Under the pieces are notes generated by a model, which was not told where the DNA came from, did no database searches, and saw only the letters and a list, made by a program, of their open reading frames with translations. Of a DNA stretch of 12,953 bases, positions 6,316 to 12,873 are shown piece after piece. Origin of the DNA: Actinomycetes bacterium (GTDB lineage Bacteria; Actinomycetota; Actinomycetes; Actinomycetales; Micrococcaceae); NCBI GenBank assembly GCA_023426375.1, contig JAFAAV010000034.1:1-12953 (forward strand), read 5' to 3'. Position 1 is the stretch's first letter. Each line of letters opens with the position of its first letter. Made by a program: the position numbers and the translations under genes.

Positions 6316-8181
6316 TCAGGAGCTCTTGAGGCGTTCCTCGAGACCGGCGCGCTGTTCCAGGATGACTTCCGGAACATCACCGAGCTTGTGGAACCACTCA
6401 TCGATACCGGGCAACTCGCCCAGCCACTCGTCCTTGTCGACGCGCAGTGCGGCATTGAGCTCGTCGTCGGAGATCTCCAGGCCGGTGAGGTCCAGGTCTT
6501 CCTTGGTGGGAACGATTCCCACGGGGGTCTCCTGACCGCCCGCGGTTCCCTTGAGACGCTCGACGATCCACTTGACCACGCGCGAGTTCTCGCCGAATCC
6601 GGGCCATGCGAAGCCACCATCTGCGGTGCGACGGAACCAGTTCACGTAGTAGATCTTGGGCATGGCGTCCTCGCCCACGCGGGCGCCGGTGTCCAGCCAG
6701 TGCTCCAGGTAGTCATTGGCGTTGTAGCCGATGAACGGAAGCATGGCCATGGGATCGCGGCGGACCACACCCACAGCGCCCTTGGCTGCGGCAGTGGTCT
6801 CGGAGGACAGCGTTGCGCCCTGGAAGACACCGTGTTCCCAGCCGAAGGACTCGGACACCAGAGGAACGGTGGTCTTACGGCGACCGCCGAAGATGATGGC
6901 CGACAGCGGCACACCTTCGGGATCGTCGTACTCGTCCGCCAGGATGTCGACCTGCTTGATGGGAGTGCAGAAACGGGAGTTGGGGTGCGCGGCCGGGCGG
7001 CCGGACTCCGGGGTCCAGTCGTTGCCCTTCCAGTCGGTCAGGTGCTCGGGAACCTCGTCGGTCATGCCTTCCCACCACACGCCACCGTCGTCGGTGAGTG
7101 CCACATTGGTGAAGATGGTGTTGCCGCGTGCCACACCGCGCATGGCGTTGGGGTTGGTGGACCAGCCGGTACCCGGAGCCACACCGAACAAACCGGCCTC
7201 GGGGTTGACCACGCGAGCCTGGCCGTCCTTGCCGAAGCGAATCCAGGAGATGTCGTCGCCGACCATCTCGGCCTTCCAGCCTTCGATGGTGGGTTCGAGC
7301 ATCGCGAAGTTGGTCTTACCGCAAGCGGACGGGAACGCGGCGGCAATGTACTTGGAATCGCCTTCGGGGTCGGTGACCTTCAGGATGAGCATGTGCTCAG
7401 CCAGCCAACCTTCGTCGTGAGCGATTGCCGAGGCGATGCGCAGCGCGTAGCACTTCTTACCGAGCAGGGCGTTGCCGCCGTAACCGGAACCGAAGGACCA
7501 GATGGCGCGGTCCTCGGGGAACTGCACGATGTACTTGGTGGTGTTGCAGGGCCAGGGGACGTCTTCCTCTCCCGGCTCGAGCGGTGCGCCCAAGGAGTGC
7601 AGTGCCTCCACGAAAAAGGCCTCATCACGGGACATCTTGTCCAGCACCGGAGTACCAATGGTGGCCATGATGCGCATGGAGCACACCACGTAGGCGGAGT
7701 CGGTGATCTCCACGCCGTACTTGGGGTCCTCGGCGTCCAGGCTGCCCATGACGAACGGGATCACGTACATGGTGCGACCGCGCATGGAACCGGTGAACTT
7801 CTTCACCAGGGTTTCCTTCATGACGGCGGGGTCTTCCCAGTTGTTGGTGGGACCGGCGCCCTTGGGAGTCTTGGTGCAGATGAAGGTGCGTTCCTCGACA
7901 CGAGCCACGTCATCGGGATCGGAGAAGGCTGCGAAGGAGTTAGGGAACTTCTCTTCGTTCAGACGAACGAAGGTACCCGCGTCCACGAGCTCGGTGGTGA
8001 GCGTGTTCCACTCTTCCTCGGAACCGTCTGCCCAGTGAATGTTGTCCGGCTGAGTCATCTCGGCCATTTCACGGACCCAGTCCAGCAGTCGCTTGTACGT
8101 GGTGGGTGCGTTGTCGAGCGCTTCACGCACAGCCTGGTTGAGTCCGGTCGATTCGGTGCTTGCAGTGGTGTTGTCAGCCAT
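6316..8181 (-). CDS. pckG: phosphoenolpyruvate carboxykinase (GTP)
   Basis: This enzyme makes PEP and CO2 from oxaloacetate and GTP, the entry step of gluconeogenesis, in the cytoplasm. The 621 residues are normal for the GTP-dependent family. Visible motifs are Arg94 in ARVEERTF (substrate-binding region), GSGYGGNALLGKKC (231-244), and the kinase-1a P-loop with its hyper-reactive cysteine, FPSACGKTN (283-291, Cys287). Next come VGDDISWIRFGKDG (307-320, metal and nucleotide region), AHPNSRF and FGGRRKTTVPLV (nucleotide-binding region). ATG 8181 is preferred because GAGGAG stands 8 nt upstream; the ATG two codons earlier would leave only 2 nt of spacing. The upstream region holds two adjacent dyads (8255-8278) that may regulate it. 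It is transcribed alone and ended by the hairpin at 6229-6271. Confidence 0.97.
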   Translation of the reverse strand: MADNTTASTESTGLNQAVREALDNAPTTYKRLLDWVREMAEMTQPDNIHWADGSEEEWNTLTTELVDAGTFVRLNEEKFPNSFAAFSDPDDVARVEERTFICTKTPKGAGPTNNWEDPAVMKETLVKKFTGSMRGRTMYVIPFVMGSLDAEDPKYGVEITDSAYVVCSMRIMATIGTPVLDKMSRDEAFFVEALHSLGAPLEPGEEDVPWPCNTTKYIVQFPEDRAIWSFGSGYGGNALLGKKCYALRIASAIAHDEGWLAEHMLILKVTDPEGDSKYIAAAFPSACGKTNFAMLEPTIEGWKAEMVGDDISWIRFGKDGQARVVNPEAGLFGVAPGTGWSTNPNAMRGVARGNTIFTNVALTDDGGVWWEGMTDEVPEHLTDWKGNDWTPESGRPAAHPNSRFCTPIKQVDILADEYDDPEGVPLSAIIFGGRRKTTVPLVSESFGWEHGVFQGATLSSETTAAAKGAVGVVRRDPMAMLPFIGYNANDYLEHWLDTGARVGEDAMPKIYYVNWFRRTADGGFAWPGFGENSRVVKWIVERLKGTAGGQETPVGIVPTKEDLDLTGLEISDDELNAALRVDKDEWLGELPGIDEWFHKLGDVPEVILEQRAGLEERLKSS

Positions 8182-8254
8182 TGACATGTCTCCTCGTTGA
8201 GGCCGTCTTGCCGCGCCCATGGTCGGCGATGCTGCTGCCCGTCGATCAATCTCT

Positions 8255-8278
8255 CAACGACATCGTTGGATCTGATCC
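8255..8278. promoter_or_regulatory. two abutting dyads in the pckG upstream region
   Basis: CAACGA-CA-TCGTTG at 8255-8268 is a perfect 14-nt inverted repeat. Sharing its last G, GGATC-T-GATCC at 8268-8278 is a second perfect inverted repeat. They lie 74-97 nt before the pckG start. Such dyads are typical of repressor operators but could also be leader hairpins. No matching regulator is known to me, so function is inference from symmetry and place. Confidence 0.4.
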
Positions 8279-8382
8279 CGGGGGACTAGCTCCGGCAGGG
8301 TTTTGCGTGTCCACAGAGTCTATCGCGGCCAGGCCGTGTCCAGTTGAGGGTTACATCACACAGGCAGCACGGATATCGAATT

Positions 8383-8410
8383 TTGCACTTGGGCCCGACC
8401 GGTGTAAGTT
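8383..8410 (+). promoter_or_regulatory. promoter of tRNA-Arg
   Basis: TTGCAC at 8383-8388 and TAAGTT at 8405-8410 are separated by 16 nt and resemble housekeeping -35 and -10 boxes. A start at about 8417 would leave a 5' leader of roughly 30 nt before the tRNA at 8449, to be removed by RNase P. The assignment is by position and partial consensus match. Confidence 0.5.
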
Positions 8411-8448
8411 ATTACCCGTTGCAGCCGAGCACATCGGTTGTTGCAAAG

Positions 8449-8524
8449 GCGCCCGTAGCTCAACGGATAGAGCATCTGACTACGGATCAGAAGGTTGGGG
8501 GTTCGAATCCCTCCGGGCGCACCA
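8449..8524 (+). tRNA. tRNA-Arg(ACG)
   Basis: A full cloverleaf can be drawn. The acceptor GCGCCCG pairs with CGGGCGC and is followed by A and encoded CCA. The D arm is GCTC/GAGC. The anticodon arm TCTGA/TCAGA encloses the loop CTACGGA, giving anticodon ACG. The variable loop is AGGTT. The T arm is GGGGG/CCCTC with loop TTCGAAT. With A34 deaminated to inosine it would read CGU, CGC and CGA. It is followed by a terminator. Confidence 0.97.
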
Positions 8525-8528
8525 AAGG

Positions 8529-8563
8529 AAAAGCTCCGTATCGGTTTCGGTACGGAGCTTTTT
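8529..8563 (+). terminator. terminator after tRNA-Arg
   Basis: AAAAGCTCCGTA (8529-8540) pairs with TACGGAGCTTTT (8551-8562) around a 10-nt loop, and the T-run continues to 8563. It begins 5 nt after the tRNA CCA end. The A-run on the left arm makes it usable in both directions. Confidence 0.88.
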
Positions 8564-8597
8564 GCTTGTCTTCCCCCTTTGCATAGGTGTTGGTTTC

Positions 8598-9695
8598 GTG
8601 GCTGCTTCCCCTCGTTCGCCGTTGCGCTCCACGGCGGTCGCCGCACTCGCCCTGATCGGGGCCCTCTCCGGCTGCACTCCCGTGGACGCCCCCGATACCG
8701 CACCGTCGGCACCCACGGGAGGCGCGGCGTCGTCGTCGGCCCCGAGCACGACGCCGCCCGCACCCGTTCCCGATCCCAACGCATCCGAGCGCGCGGAGAC
8801 CACCGAAGCGACCCCCACCCCGGAGGCAACGCAGGAATCCCAGGCCGCCCCGGGACCAGCCCGCGCGGCACTTGATGAGCTCGTCGTGAAGGGGCGTGCT
8901 CCCAAGACCGATTACTCGCGAGAACAGTTCGGGGTGCGCTGGGCCGACACGGATCGTAACGGTTGCGACACTCGCAACGACATCTTGCGCCGTGATCTCA
9001 CGGGAGTGACCGTGGCACCGGGGACCCAGGGCTGCAAAGTGCTCAGCGGTGATCTGACCAGTCCCTTCACCGGTGAGCACGTGGACTTCGTCTCGGGTGC
9101 TCAAACCAGTTCGGATGTACAGATCGATCATGTGGTGGCGCTGTCCGACGCGTGGCAGAAGGGCGCCCAGAACCTGGATGCAGCTCACCGCACGGAGTTT
9201 GCCAACGATCCCCTGAATTTGCTGGCCGTGGATGGGCCCAGCAACTCCGCCAAGGGTGATGGCGATGCCGCTACATGGCTGCCGCCGGCCACCGAGTTCC
9301 GCTGCGAATACGTGGCCCGGCAGATATCCGTGAAACACCGCTACGAACTGTGGGTCACGAAGGCCGAGAAGAATGCCATGGACCGGGTGCTCAGCAACTG
9401 CCCGGATCAACCCTTGCCGGTTGAGTCAGTGGTGCCGGAGCCGTCCGAGGCCCCCGCTGCTCCCGTGAGCCCGCAACCCGCGCCCGAAGTCGCAGACCCT
9501 CTTCCCCCGGCGCCGGAGGCTCCGGTGGCGCCAGCGCCGCCCGCCCCCGCACCGGCCGAGCCCGGAGACGTTTACTTCTCGAAATGCGCCGAGGCCCGCG
9601 CGGCCGGACTCGCTCCGCTCTACGCGGGGCAACCCGGCTACCGCCCCGGACTTGATGGCGACGGTGACGGCGTGGCCTGCGAGTCGCGACGCTGA
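8598..9695 (+). CDS. secreted lipoprotein nuclease: HNH/DUF1524 domain plus Excalibur motif
   Basis: This 365-residue protein looks like a membrane-anchored extracellular nuclease. The N-terminus MAASPRSPLRS, a hydrophobic segment and lipobox LSGC (Cys26) form a lipoprotein signal. Residues about 27-92 are a Pro/Ala/Thr/Ser-rich tether. About 93-270 is a DUF1524-type HNH domain: QIDHVVALSDAW with Asp177-His178, then NDPLNLLAVDGPSNSAKGD with Asn207, the likely metal and catalytic residues. Four cysteines (123, 146, 236, 268) could form disulfides outside the cell. A second Pro-rich linker leads to a C-terminal Excalibur motif, with DGDGDG (353-358) before the final Cys-Glu and a paired Cys330. 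GTG 8598 is chosen because the signal peptide starts there; the ribosome site is weak. A long open frame upstream runs through the tRNA and is not coding. Its role may be nutrient DNA degradation or competition; substrate is unknown. Confidence 0.85.
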   Translation: MAASPRSPLRSTAVAALALIGALSGCTPVDAPDTAPSAPTGGAASSSAPSTTPPAPVPDPNASERAETTEATPTPEATQESQAAPGPARAALDELVVKGRAPKTDYSREQFGVRWADTDRNGCDTRNDILRRDLTGVTVAPGTQGCKVLSGDLTSPFTGEHVDFVSGAQTSSDVQIDHVVALSDAWQKGAQNLDAAHRTEFANDPLNLLAVDGPSNSAKGDGDAATWLPPATEFRCEYVARQISVKHRYELWVTKAEKNAMDRVLSNCPDQPLPVESVVPEPSEAPAAPVSPQPAPEVADPLPPAPEAPVAPAPPAPAPAEPGDVYFSKCAEARAAGLAPLYAGQPGYRPGLDGDGDGVACESRR

Positions 9696-9787
9696 CCCGT
9701 CCCGCAGGTCTCGACAGCTCACTCGACGAGTGGTTGTCTGATCACTGAACGGGGCAGCCCGCCCCACCGAGCATGCAGGAGTGCCCC

Positions 9788-10279
9788 GTGATCACTGGAA
9801 CCCTTGAAAACATCGACGGCGCGGAGAACATAGTGCTGACTCGTGACGTACCTGCACCCATCGAGCAGGTATGGAACGCATTCACCGTGTCCGACCAGCT
9901 CGCGCTGTGGTTCGGCACTTGGTCGGGAGACCCTGAGTCCGGCCGGGTGGAGGTCAGCATGGCCTTCGAGGAAGAGGCCGGGTCGGAACCGTACGTGATC
10001 GTGACGTGTGAGAAACCCCAATATCTGCGCGTGCACAACCTCCACGAGGACCCCGCTCAGATCTGGACGGTGGACGTGCAGTTCACGGAAACCGAGGGCG
10101 GCACTCACATGAAGTTCGCCATGCCGCTACCGCCGGGCATGGAAGTGAAGTACGTGGGGGCGGGTTGGGAGTACTACCTGGATCGCATGGTCGAAACCGT
10201 GGAAACGGGTCAGATCAGCACTAAGGAGTGGCCACCCTACGAAGCACTCATGTCCGAGTACGAGATCGAGCTGGGCTGA
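9788..10279 (+). CDS. AHSA1/SRPBCC-domain protein
   Basis: This 163-residue cytoplasmic protein has the START-like SRPBCC fold of the AHSA1 (Aha1 C-terminal) family, which binds small hydrophobic ligands or other proteins; the actual role is not known. The typical opening is visible: IVLTRDVPAPIEQVWNAFT followed by LALWFG, then alternating strands, and a closing helix region with GWEYYLDRMVETVE. There is no signal peptide or membrane segment. GTG 9788 is used because CAGGAG lies 6 nt upstream; an in-frame ATG at 9773 would overlap that ribosome site. It is convergent with the phosphatase gene, with only 18 nt between stop codons. A 13-nt dyad at 9720-9732 and a GGGGC/GCCCC hairpin at 9751-9765 lie between it and the nuclease gene and may end the latter's transcript. 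Confidence 0.83.
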   Translation: MITGTLENIDGAENIVLTRDVPAPIEQVWNAFTVSDQLALWFGTWSGDPESGRVEVSMAFEEEAGSEPYVIVTCEKPQYLRVHNLHEDPAQIWTVDVQFTETEGGTHMKFAMPLPPGMEVKYVGAGWEYYLDRMVETVETGQISTKEWPPYEALMSEYEIELG

Positions 10280-10297
10280 CCAGCCGGGAGACCACAA

Positions 10298-10819
10298 TCA
10301 GCCGCGCGGCACCTCGAACTCGACCAGGCGAGCATCGCCACCATCAAGGGTCGCCCAGTCACCCGGTACTTCGAGCACCGCGATACCGGAGGTCGGGAAC
10401 CCACCGGAAACGTCCATCATGGCGTCCGTATCGGAATCACGCGCTGCCAGGCGCAGCACAGTATCTAGAACTCCGGGCATATGGGCGACCACCAGAAGAG
10501 TCCGCACGGTTTCCGGCGCGTGATTGATCGCGGCGATGATTGCCGTTTCGTGCGCGTTGTACAGCTCATCCACCAACTGCGGCGTGGGTGCCTTCTCCCC
10601 CAGCTCACTGCACACCCACGTGACGGTCTGACGGGTCCGCAGCGCCGAGGACACCATGATCATGTCCGGGGTGTACTGCTCAGTGAGCCACTCTCCAGCC
10701 GCGGCGGCATCGTGGGCGCCGCGGGGCATCAGGGGACGGTCATGATCCAGCGCACCGGGCGGATAATCTGCCTTCGCGTGCCGCATGATCACCAGGTGCT
10801 TCACATCGTGGCGTGCCAT
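10298..10819 (-). CDS. SixA-like histidine phosphatase family protein
   Basis: This 173-residue protein belongs to the SixA branch of the histidine (phosphoglycerate-mutase-like) phosphatases. SixA removes phosphate from phosphohistidine on signalling proteins in E. coli; the target here is unknown. The catalytic RH motif is in VIMRHAKAD (Arg13-His14), a conserved arginine region follows in SSALRTRQT (about 58-65), and the second catalytic His is in VVAHMPG (His113). There is no signal peptide. ATG 10819 is preferred, but GTG 10825 is equally possible: neither has a good Shine-Dalgarno, and both lie within a 9-bp hairpin (10810-10818 with 10831-10839). It lies downstream of the receiver-less regulator gene on the same strand, separated by an inverted repeat. 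Confidence 0.85.
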   Translation of the reverse strand: MARHDVKHLVIMRHAKADYPPGALDHDRPLMPRGAHDAAAAGEWLTEQYTPDMIMVSSALRTRQTVTWVCSELGEKAPTPQLVDELYNAHETAIIAAINHAPETVRTLLVVAHMPGVLDTVLRLAARDSDTDAMMDVSGGFPTSGIAVLEVPGDWATLDGGDARLVEFEVPRG

Positions 10820-10862
10820 GCCCACCAGTCTGGCACGCCCGTGCCGCTCCCTTAATCACGAC

Positions 10863-10903
10863 GACGCCGCTCGGTCACCCGTGTGGGGCGCGCGAGCGGC
10901 GTC
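10863..10903 (-). terminator. hairpin after the winged-helix regulator gene
   Basis: GACGCCGCTCG (10863-10873) pairs perfectly with CGAGCGGCGTC (10893-10903) across a 19-nt loop. On the minus strand it follows the regulator stop by 24 nt. It lacks a T-tract, like several terminators in this window, so it may stop transcription fully or only in part before the phosphatase gene. Confidence 0.6.
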
Positions 10904-10927
10904 GGCAGTGGAAAAGTTAGGAGAACA

Positions 10928-11728
10928 TCAGATCGAGTATTCAGGGGCTGCCCACACGACCACTTCGGGGTGGTCGTAGAAGCGGTAGCCCTGACCGCGC
11001 ACGGTGCGCACGGTATTGGCCAGGCGACCGAGCTTGGAACGCAAGCGGCGCACGTGAACGTCGATGGTGCGTTCGGAGGGGACTTCCTCGGCGTCGTCCC
11101 AGAGGTTGTCCAGCAGCTCGAGACGCCCCACGGTGCGGGTGCCGTTCTCGACCAGGTAGTTGAGCAGCTCGAATTCACGATGCGTGAGGTTGAGCAGATC
11201 GCCGTCCAGGAACACCTCGCGGCGGGACAGATCGATCAGTACACCAACACGCTGGTGGTCAATGGTGGAGCCGGACGCCGGAGTGGGCAACGGAACCATG
11301 GGTTCGATCACGGGATCCGCGCACGTGGGATCGCCCAGCGCGCTGCGAACCACCTCGAGATCGGTGCCCTCGGCGTTGATCGGAGCGAGCGCCACCGCAG
11401 CGTAAGAATCGGATTCTGGGACCAGCTGGTTGATGTGGCTGCGTACGTCCTGCACGAGCTGGACCAAGTTGATGCCGCGGTCCGCGGCGGCCTGCTCATC
11501 CACGCCCACGTAGATCACGAAGCCGCGAGCTTCAGTGGGCTGCTGCTCGGTGACCGCATGGCGCTCCAGGCGCGAATCCGGAGACTGGTCACCCGTGAGG
11601 GAACGCAGGGTTCGATATTCCTCGACAGAACCAGCAACGCGCTGCGGTCCGCGCGAGCGCATGGCTGCCTGCGCGGCGCTCATACGATGCCGCTGAGAAA
11701 TGTGAACGTAGCCCGGTGCACCTGACAT
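10928..11728 (-). CDS. OmpR-type winged-helix regulator without a receiver domain
   Basis: This 266-residue protein ends in a clear OmpR/PhoB DNA-binding domain (about 160-252): LTHREFELLNYLVENGTRTV, the recognition-helix segment ERTIDVHVRRLRSKLG and wing RTVRGQGYRF. The N-terminal part is not a response-regulator receiver: no acidic pair at the start and no phospho-Asp or Lys pattern. Instead it has a basic, Ser/Arg-rich first 60 residues and a segment FVIYVGVDEQAAADRGINLVQ (70-90) leading into a helix and AAVALAPI strand. It is therefore likely to sense something other than a kinase signal. ATG 11728 is chosen because AGGGGA lies 7 nt upstream; a GTG at 11755 lacks this. A promoter with a dyad over its -10 (11796-11826) suggests repression or autoregulation. 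The ligand and targets are unknown. Confidence 0.82.
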   Translation of the reverse strand: MSGAPGYVHISQRHRMSAAQAAMRSRGPQRVAGSVEEYRTLRSLTGDQSPDSRLERHAVTEQQPTEARGFVIYVGVDEQAAADRGINLVQLVQDVRSHINQLVPESDSYAAVALAPINAEGTDLEVVRSALGDPTCADPVIEPMVPLPTPASGSTIDHQRVGVLIDLSRREVFLDGDLLNLTHREFELLNYLVENGTRTVGRLELLDNLWDDAEEVPSERTIDVHVRRLRSKLGRLANTVRTVRGQGYRFYDHPEVVVWAAPEYSI

Positions 11729-11795
11729 GTGAGTATCCCCTGCCTCGTGAGACACCGAATCCGTGAGTTTCCTGGAAGCGGCGTATTCACATCGT

Positions 11796-11826
11796 GTGTT
11801 ACAACACGCGGACTGGCAAGTAACAA
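11796..11826 (-). promoter_or_regulatory. promoter of the winged-helix regulator with overlapping dyad
   Basis: On the minus strand TTGTTA (plus 11826-11821) and TGTAAC (plus 11803-11798) stand 17 nt apart, a fair -35/-10 pair, giving a leader of about 60 nt. The perfect dyad GTGTT-AC-AACAC (11796-11807) covers the -10. This is a natural place for a repressor operator, possibly for the regulator itself. No experimental link is visible in sequence. Confidence 0.45.
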
Positions 11827-11880
11827 ACCCGCTTATTTCTCACATATTGAGACGGAGGGCTATTTATGTAGCCTAAATCA

Positions 11881-11997
11881 CATTTTTGGCCAACTTGTCG
11901 GGTGGGCCATACAAGGCCAACCAATCCCCCAGAAACGCAGAAAACCGCGCCTCCCGGGCTCATAATTCGGAGTCTGAGCGTATAAATCAGATTTTTT
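11881..11997 (+). ncRNA. candidate small RNA (tentative)
   Basis: A plus-strand TTGAGA (11847-11852) and TAGCCT (11869-11874), 16 nt apart, would start transcription at about 11881. The transcript would open with a stem formed by TTGGC (11886-11890) with GCCAA (11916-11920) and CTTGT (11894-11898) with ACAAG (11911-11915). It would end at AGTCTGA (11971-11977) pairing with TCAGATT (11987-11993) plus a T-run to 11997. The terminator stem is weak (includes G-U). It matches no RNA family I recognise; expression is unproven. Confidence 0.25.
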
Positions 11998-12063
11998 ACC
12001 CCGTGTCAAGAACCCGAGACGCACGGTACCACTAAGCTGCAAAACTGAGTGTCAGGAGAGGGA

Positions 12064-12699
12064 TCAGTCCACCACTCCGTACAGGCGATCTCCGGCATCT
12101 CCCAAGCCGGGCACGATATAGGCGTTCTCGTCGAGACGCTCGTCAATGGCGGCCAGCACCAGGTTTACTTCCGCGTCACCCAGTTCTTCTTCAAGCTTGG
12201 CAATGCCCTCCGGTGCGGCGAGCAAACACACGCAGGTGATCTGCTCGGCGCCGCGGCGGTAGAGGAACTTGATGGCCTCACGCAGCGTGCCGCCGGTGGC
12301 CAACATCGGGTCCAGCACGTACACCTGGCGACCGGTCAGATCCTCGGGCAGTCGCTCCGCGTAGGTGATGATGTCCAACGTGGTGTCGTCCCGGGCCATC
12401 CCCAAGAAGCCGACCTCCGCAGTGGGGATCAGTCGGGTCATGCCCTCGAGCATGCCCAGACCCGCACGCAGGATGGGGACCACCAGCGGACGGGGACGAG
12501 AAAGCCCCACACCCTGGGTTTCCGCCACGGGTGTCTGAATGGTGATGGGCTCCACACGGACCTCGCGGGTGGCCTCGTACGCGAGCAGCGTGACGAGTTC
12601 TTCGACCAGCTGCCGGAACACCGGAGAGGGTGTCGACTTATCGCGCAGAACGCTGAGCTTGTGGGCTACCAGGGGGTGATCCAAAACGGTGACTCGCAT
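12064..12699 (-). CDS. upp: uracil phosphoribosyltransferase
   Basis: This cytoplasmic salvage enzyme joins uracil to PRPP to give UMP. Its 211 residues are the usual length. It begins MRVTVLDHPLVAHKLSVLRD as the family does, has the VPILRAGLGM segment (74-83), the PRPP-binding loop DPMLATGGT (130-138), and the C-terminal uracil-binding stretch IVPGLGDAGDRLYG (195-208). The ATG at 12699 is preceded by TAGTTT ending 6 nt upstream and by no ribosome site, so the mRNA is probably leaderless. It diverges from an ABC ATPase gene. No attenuator or riboswitch is seen before it. Confidence 0.97.
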   Translation of the reverse strand: MRVTVLDHPLVAHKLSVLRDKSTPSPVFRQLVEELVTLLAYEATREVRVEPITIQTPVAETQGVGLSRPRPLVVPILRAGLGMLEGMTRLIPTAEVGFLGMARDDTTLDIITYAERLPEDLTGRQVYVLDPMLATGGTLREAIKFLYRRGAEQITCVCLLAAPEGIAKLEEELGDAEVNLVLAAIDERLDENAYIVPGLGDAGDRLYGVVD

Positions 12700-12711
12700 A
12701 CGGTCAAACTA
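12697..12711 (-). promoter_or_regulatory. -10 element giving a leaderless upp mRNA
   Basis: On the minus strand TAGTTT (plus 12711-12706) is followed by six bases and then ATG. Counting +1 as the seventh base after the -10 places it on the A of the start codon. There is no Shine-Dalgarno. The -35 is not evident. Confidence 0.5.
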
Positions 12712-12873
12712 GCACCGGCGACCGGAATTCAGCCCGGAGCGGGGCCGGGGCATAGCGATGTCATGTGTGAAATTTCCACCCGTCGTAGGATGCGTGGCCT
12801 ATCGTCATTACGAAAGACTTGAACTCAATCACACTGGTACATCAGCTGAAGCCCCCGAAAGGAACAGCCTCTT

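Larger units (their letters stand above)
11729..12063. other. AT-richer intergenic region between upp and the regulator gene
   Basis: These 335 bp separate two minus-strand genes and contain no convincing coding frame. From left to right they hold: the regulator's ribosome site, its promoter and dyad (11796-11826), a plus-strand promoter-like pair (11847-11874) that could start a small RNA ending near 11997, a minus-strand TTGACA (plus 12009-12004) with TTTATA or TATACG as possible -10, and a very short hairpin CTGA/TCAG plus TTTT after upp. The density of signals is unusual for this window. Confidence 0.5.

Noticed and set aside
6223..8184. 653-codon open frame antisense to pckG
   Set aside because: It mirrors the pckG frame in high-GC DNA, has no recognisable domain, and pckG is unmistakable with all catalytic motifs.
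8449..8524. tRNA-Arg as an integration site for a mobile element
   Set aside because: No integrase gene and no repeated copy of the tRNA 3' end were seen in the window.
8160..8597. Upstream extension of the nuclease frame through the tRNA
   Set aside because: The frame passes through tRNA-Arg and its terminator; the lipoprotein signal beginning at 8598 marks the true start.
11729..11965. 78-codon plus-strand frame upstream of the regulator gene
   Set aside because: It overlaps the regulator's promoter, lacks a ribosome site and resembles no protein family; non-coding is more likely.
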